Source: Bacteroidales bacterium UBA4243
GTDB taxonomy: Bacteria > Bacteroidota > Bacteroidia > Bacteroidales > F082
Assembly (NCBI GenBank): GCA_002396205.1
Contig: DGXB01000069.1
Coordinates: 9,734-63,554, forward strand
Reading direction: 5' to 3'
DNA length: 53,821 nt
The notes under the pieces were generated by a model. The model saw only the letters and a program-made list of their open reading frames with translations. It did no database searches and was not told the DNA's origin. Both the position numbers and the translations under genes were made by a program. Positions within the stretch are counted from its first letter, which is position 1, and each line of letters opens with the position of its first letter. This document shows positions 53,001 through 53,821 of this stretch, one piece after another.

Positions 53001-53821
53001 TCTGTGTTCAACTTCAACAGCCTGCCTGGTGCGTCTGGTACGTCTGGCGGCTGCCATGTTGCCAACTACAACGGCATGATGGCCTTCTTCGGCGACATGC
53101 AACAAGACCCGAACCTCATCGGCATCTACGAGCTGAGAAGCGGTGGCGTTGGCCCGACTCCCGAGCCTGGCACTGGCAACCTCAACGAGCTGGCCGAGCC
53201 TCGCGAGAGCGAGACCATCTGGTCGAACTGCCTCGATAAGGACATGTACCTTGCTGCTGACGATGTGACCATCAACGTGCTGCTCAACAGCGCCGACAGC
53301 CCAGAGGGCGTCCAAGTGACCTTCACCAACTACAACGAAGGCGAGCAAGCCAACTATGGTGGCTACGAGCTTGTCCTTGATGAGACTGGCTTCTATGCCT
53401 TCGAATCGTTCCGCAAGGGCGAATACAAGGTGGAAATCACCTTCGAGGGCTACGAGCCTATCGAAGACAGCGTGAGCATCTGGGCCGCCACTGACCTGCG
53501 TTATGTGATGACCGAGATCATCTACGGTGTGAACAACCTGTATGTCTCCAGCACTGGCTGGGCCATGTGGGATCCTCAGGGCGCTGCTCCTGGCCCGCAA
53601 CCCGGTCCTGGTGGTGACGCTAGCACCTTCAGCGAGAACTTCGATGCCGGTCTGCCTGCCGGTTGGACGACTATTGATGGCGGTAACCCGAGCGGCTACG
53701 GCTGGCATCTTGGCAGCACCACGTTGGGTACCGGTTATGGTCACAACTCCTCCGCTGACCTTGTCATCAGCCAGAGCTACGACAACAACTACGGTGTCAT
53801 CTATCCCGACAACTACCTTGT
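47067..53821 (+). CDS. Giant secreted multidomain adhesin (cleaved-adhesin/gingipain-like), 3' end outside the window
   Basis: The frame is open from ATG 47067 to the window end, 2251 codons. A signal peptide covers residues 1-22 (LLLAFVGVAKA). Three related modules start near residues 23, 206 and 612, each opening IGxGTGT-like and then YxYS-x3-Q-(I/L)-(Y/F)-TAAE(I/L). A cleaved-adhesin/MAM-like segment lies near 802 (DFEDGNFPPAGWSDG), Fn3-like modules near 1115-1205, a carboxypeptidase-regulatory-like domain near 1210, another DFETGDF segment near 1337, propeller-like repeats near 1810-2010, and ENFDAGLPAGWTTIDGG near 2190, the cleaved-adhesin hallmark of Porphyromonas haemagglutinins. Such proteins normally end in a type IX secretion signal; that end is not visible. 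Confidence 0.9.
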   Translation, partial: MKKKVFSLMMTLLLAFVGVAKAETIEIGDGTGTQFYAPFNSLYEYSFVEQIYTASEIGAAGNITAISFNMRESDASQTNAIDVFMKNVSRTQFSSTTDYEPVTASDMVFSGTVTFNAGWTTITLDTPFAYDGTSNLMIGMHEYTPGYSTRYFYYTEVENAILSYYSDSQNPDPYNLGSYSGTKFNTYRRANVQLEMTAGAGGGETMVVEIGTEGTAVGSYLPTYEFYNYSLTEQIYTAAEIGTPGTISSFGFQMSGTTTATRNLSVYMVHTNKTAFNGSTDWIVPTAADLVYSGNVTYTAGDWTVVNLSTPFVYNGTDNLALIVDDNTGNYVSSISKFVFTPGGNCSIRIYSDGTNYDALNPTSYSGTTMTEKNQLQLTITTPGGGGFEDKLHVKYVNADEEEIIDSLNLGVRPINAWMEPFAFTMYSEGPTYTVTHLDFTPSDGMFTVEGEELPFQVTRTDEVNMTIGTNATTPGLIERQFVAITEGDRAAHVWPIVVEMYEPEIPDVVEKNHNFGDVNHTFSYVGIPANLTPTILHNDYTLPFPEIPEGVDAVYKMNFTEDVMLDAYVSAGADGKVALYTEDFYGEGGPMAHNYYTGPSVGAGGAAAAPFEVQIGEGTGTSGYFPFYCFYNYSLSQQLFTAAELDEAGVTRANMTSLSWYCTATNGNLQSNITIWMANVEETAMTSTSMLTNGMNKVYEGNMTPTVGWNEFVFNQGTFAWDGHSNVLISVQRNNGAWASGVNWQTATQDFTSSMYYYTDSQGTGYGPFDMTTTAYNGYTSTSRANIIMKADGSRVMGRDLVDFEDGNFPPAGWSDGSVYNDWYVDTEDYWGSAPAYNGTYSLYIDGNGEYANDYFVSPAIEFNGAGSMSFAYATPSWSGDQNDLSVAYGTSLNGPWTIFSNANELQSENWQTVNIDLSSLNGTYYIAFISYDGYGYCTAIDDININVPTGGDTPAIPEGIAYGPEIANAAIEAGTYYLVASSTDPDFEVTINAHEMPCPAVEGFAFNPQPADDEDDLDPTSVTLRWQLPPYATGWRLIFGSTYHPEPGHPQTIMYPEDGSFTTELANSYTVRNLWNNTNYFWHVEFNNDACPDGVSSPIWGFTTHLRVPQNLTAVDETVFNDEQIVLNWTAVVDRTYRMYNVYRKDNAASDFVCIGHTTVNNISNTTYTDGPLPYNMTGYTYYVTAVYDEGESAPSNTVVVKVSGRGNVNGHVYEMDGTTGIAGATVTMVGQDEFGVSHTYNFQTNAQGYYSGAVYAGSYNGSAACEGYQTIYEPVQGNPIGITYNVTTSPVDYVLDENFDAPCTVIAEYYPDSLDPHSPYVKVYWGCGLPGEEIIEDFETGDFSMFDWQVDGSYPWSITTTAPYEGTYCMMSGGAGVASVTSNMTVTVEIPADGVMSYFGKISSEQNWDYGYFYIDGVQKAQYTGVSNWAEKTFDITAGTHTFQWQYTKDGSVNANDDRFYVDYITFYKRPEPPQPAQAGWHTYAEGDFNNAVGSNVGTSRWAYQYPVSVIGAYAGFTMTKVSLFSDNQYMAVGGNYTCTIYQGGAEPMAGTAISTITVDVPSNQNAWVDFDLTTPVQVTGSDVLWVVWTANTTVSSWPAGCTDVSLIEEGTWWSAGVEAGYGWEHQTYGTWTMRQYFADRSGRGFYSYASDNAHMPAIDVPVVAKGAPVMPVKGQEVVTTTCVNPNTVGSVRTANNSRVLHHYNIYRTNCYNDGPYTAENTVLLATSWPYDTVYIDVEWADLPAGVYKWGVGAVYQGNRGQLTESEISWAAPQNVTRSATADNDPNPVAGSEGIRAPWDLITTFTAPEAAQYGVVTDGQYIYTSNWGYASAAHNFYKYDMQGNMIEGFEIPGCGTLRGMTYDGQHVYGVACTNTVYCIDLNSHTLVSSFTTPYGAMRGITYDPQRNGFWVIGNWSGNLTLIDYTGAVVTTGPTPTSASDLAYYKDENNEEHVFCFNNGDNGVYDYNITTNTLGGSVFNFNSLPGASGTSGGCHVANYNGMMAFFGDMQQDPNLIGIYELRSGGVGPTPEPGTGNLNELAEPRESETIWSNCLDKDMYLAADDVTINVLLNSADSPEGVQVTFTNYNEGEQANYGGYELVLDETGFYAFESFRKGEYKVEITFEGYEPIEDSVSIWAATDLRYVMTEIIYGVNNLYVSSTGWAMWDPQGAAPGPQPGPGGDASTFSENFDAGLPAGWTTIDGGNPSGYGWHLGSTTLGTGYGHNSSADLVISQSYDNNYGVIYPDNYL

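Noticed and set aside
49725..53744. A 1339-codon open frame on the - strand
   Set aside because: It lies opposite the adhesin gene; its low-complexity Val/Gly/His/Asp-rich translation has no recognisable domain and arises because the sense gene rarely uses codons that give stops on the other strand.

Overview
The window is chromosomal DNA from a member of the Bacteroidota, most likely an uncultured Bacteroidales. Three things support this: promoters of the Bacteroidota type (TTTG, about 20 nt, TAnnTTTG), a glycogen synthase/phosphorylase fusion protein known from Bacteroidales, and a gingipain-like cleaved-adhesin protein of the kind exported by type IX secretion. The first 13 bases are a pure G run, which is probably a sequencing or assembly artefact at a contig end.

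Region 1 (about 95-31213) is a surface-polysaccharide (capsule/exopolysaccharide) locus read almost entirely on the + strand. It carries sugar-modifying enzymes (GNAT and hexapeptide acyltransferases, an ATP-grasp ligase, a UDP-glucuronate-4-epimerase-like enzyme, WecB, an oxidoreductase/SDR fusion, a FemAB-type transferase and a deacetylase-like protein). It also has about ten glycosyltransferases of several folds, a GT-C/polymerase-like membrane protein, and an export and control set: Wza-type lipoprotein, Wzc-type tyrosine kinase and PHP-type phosphatase. No Wzx flippase and no initiating phosphoglycosyltransferase are visible, so they probably lie outside the window. Many genes are chained by ATGA stop/start overlaps.

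The locus is scarred. It holds remnants of an AAA-ATPase_like/PDDEXK_9 gene, two AlbA_2-type genes and a truncated HipA after a HipB-like gene, plus an intact DUF4143 AAA ATPase. A TupA-type gene has an in-frame stop. A DUF616-type gene is frameshifted exactly at an AATC tandem repeat. Two of the inserted modules (the AAA ATPase and HipBA) lie between two copies of the 3' end of the gene just upstream. This is the most unusual pattern in the window.

Region 2 (31275-35970, - strand) holds a patatin/beta-barrel outer-membrane protein and an M3 lipoprotein peptidase, separated by a five-copy 33-bp hairpin repeat.

Region 3 (36094-46754, + strand) is a glycogen/alpha-glucan cluster: debranching enzyme, GT4 synthase-like protein, GH57 hydrolase and the 1408-residue synthase-phosphorylase fusion. 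An ORF6N-domain gene and a secreted protein of unknown function sit inside it.

Region 4 (47067 to the window end) is the first 2251 codons of a giant secreted multidomain adhesin. The gene is cut off by the window edge.
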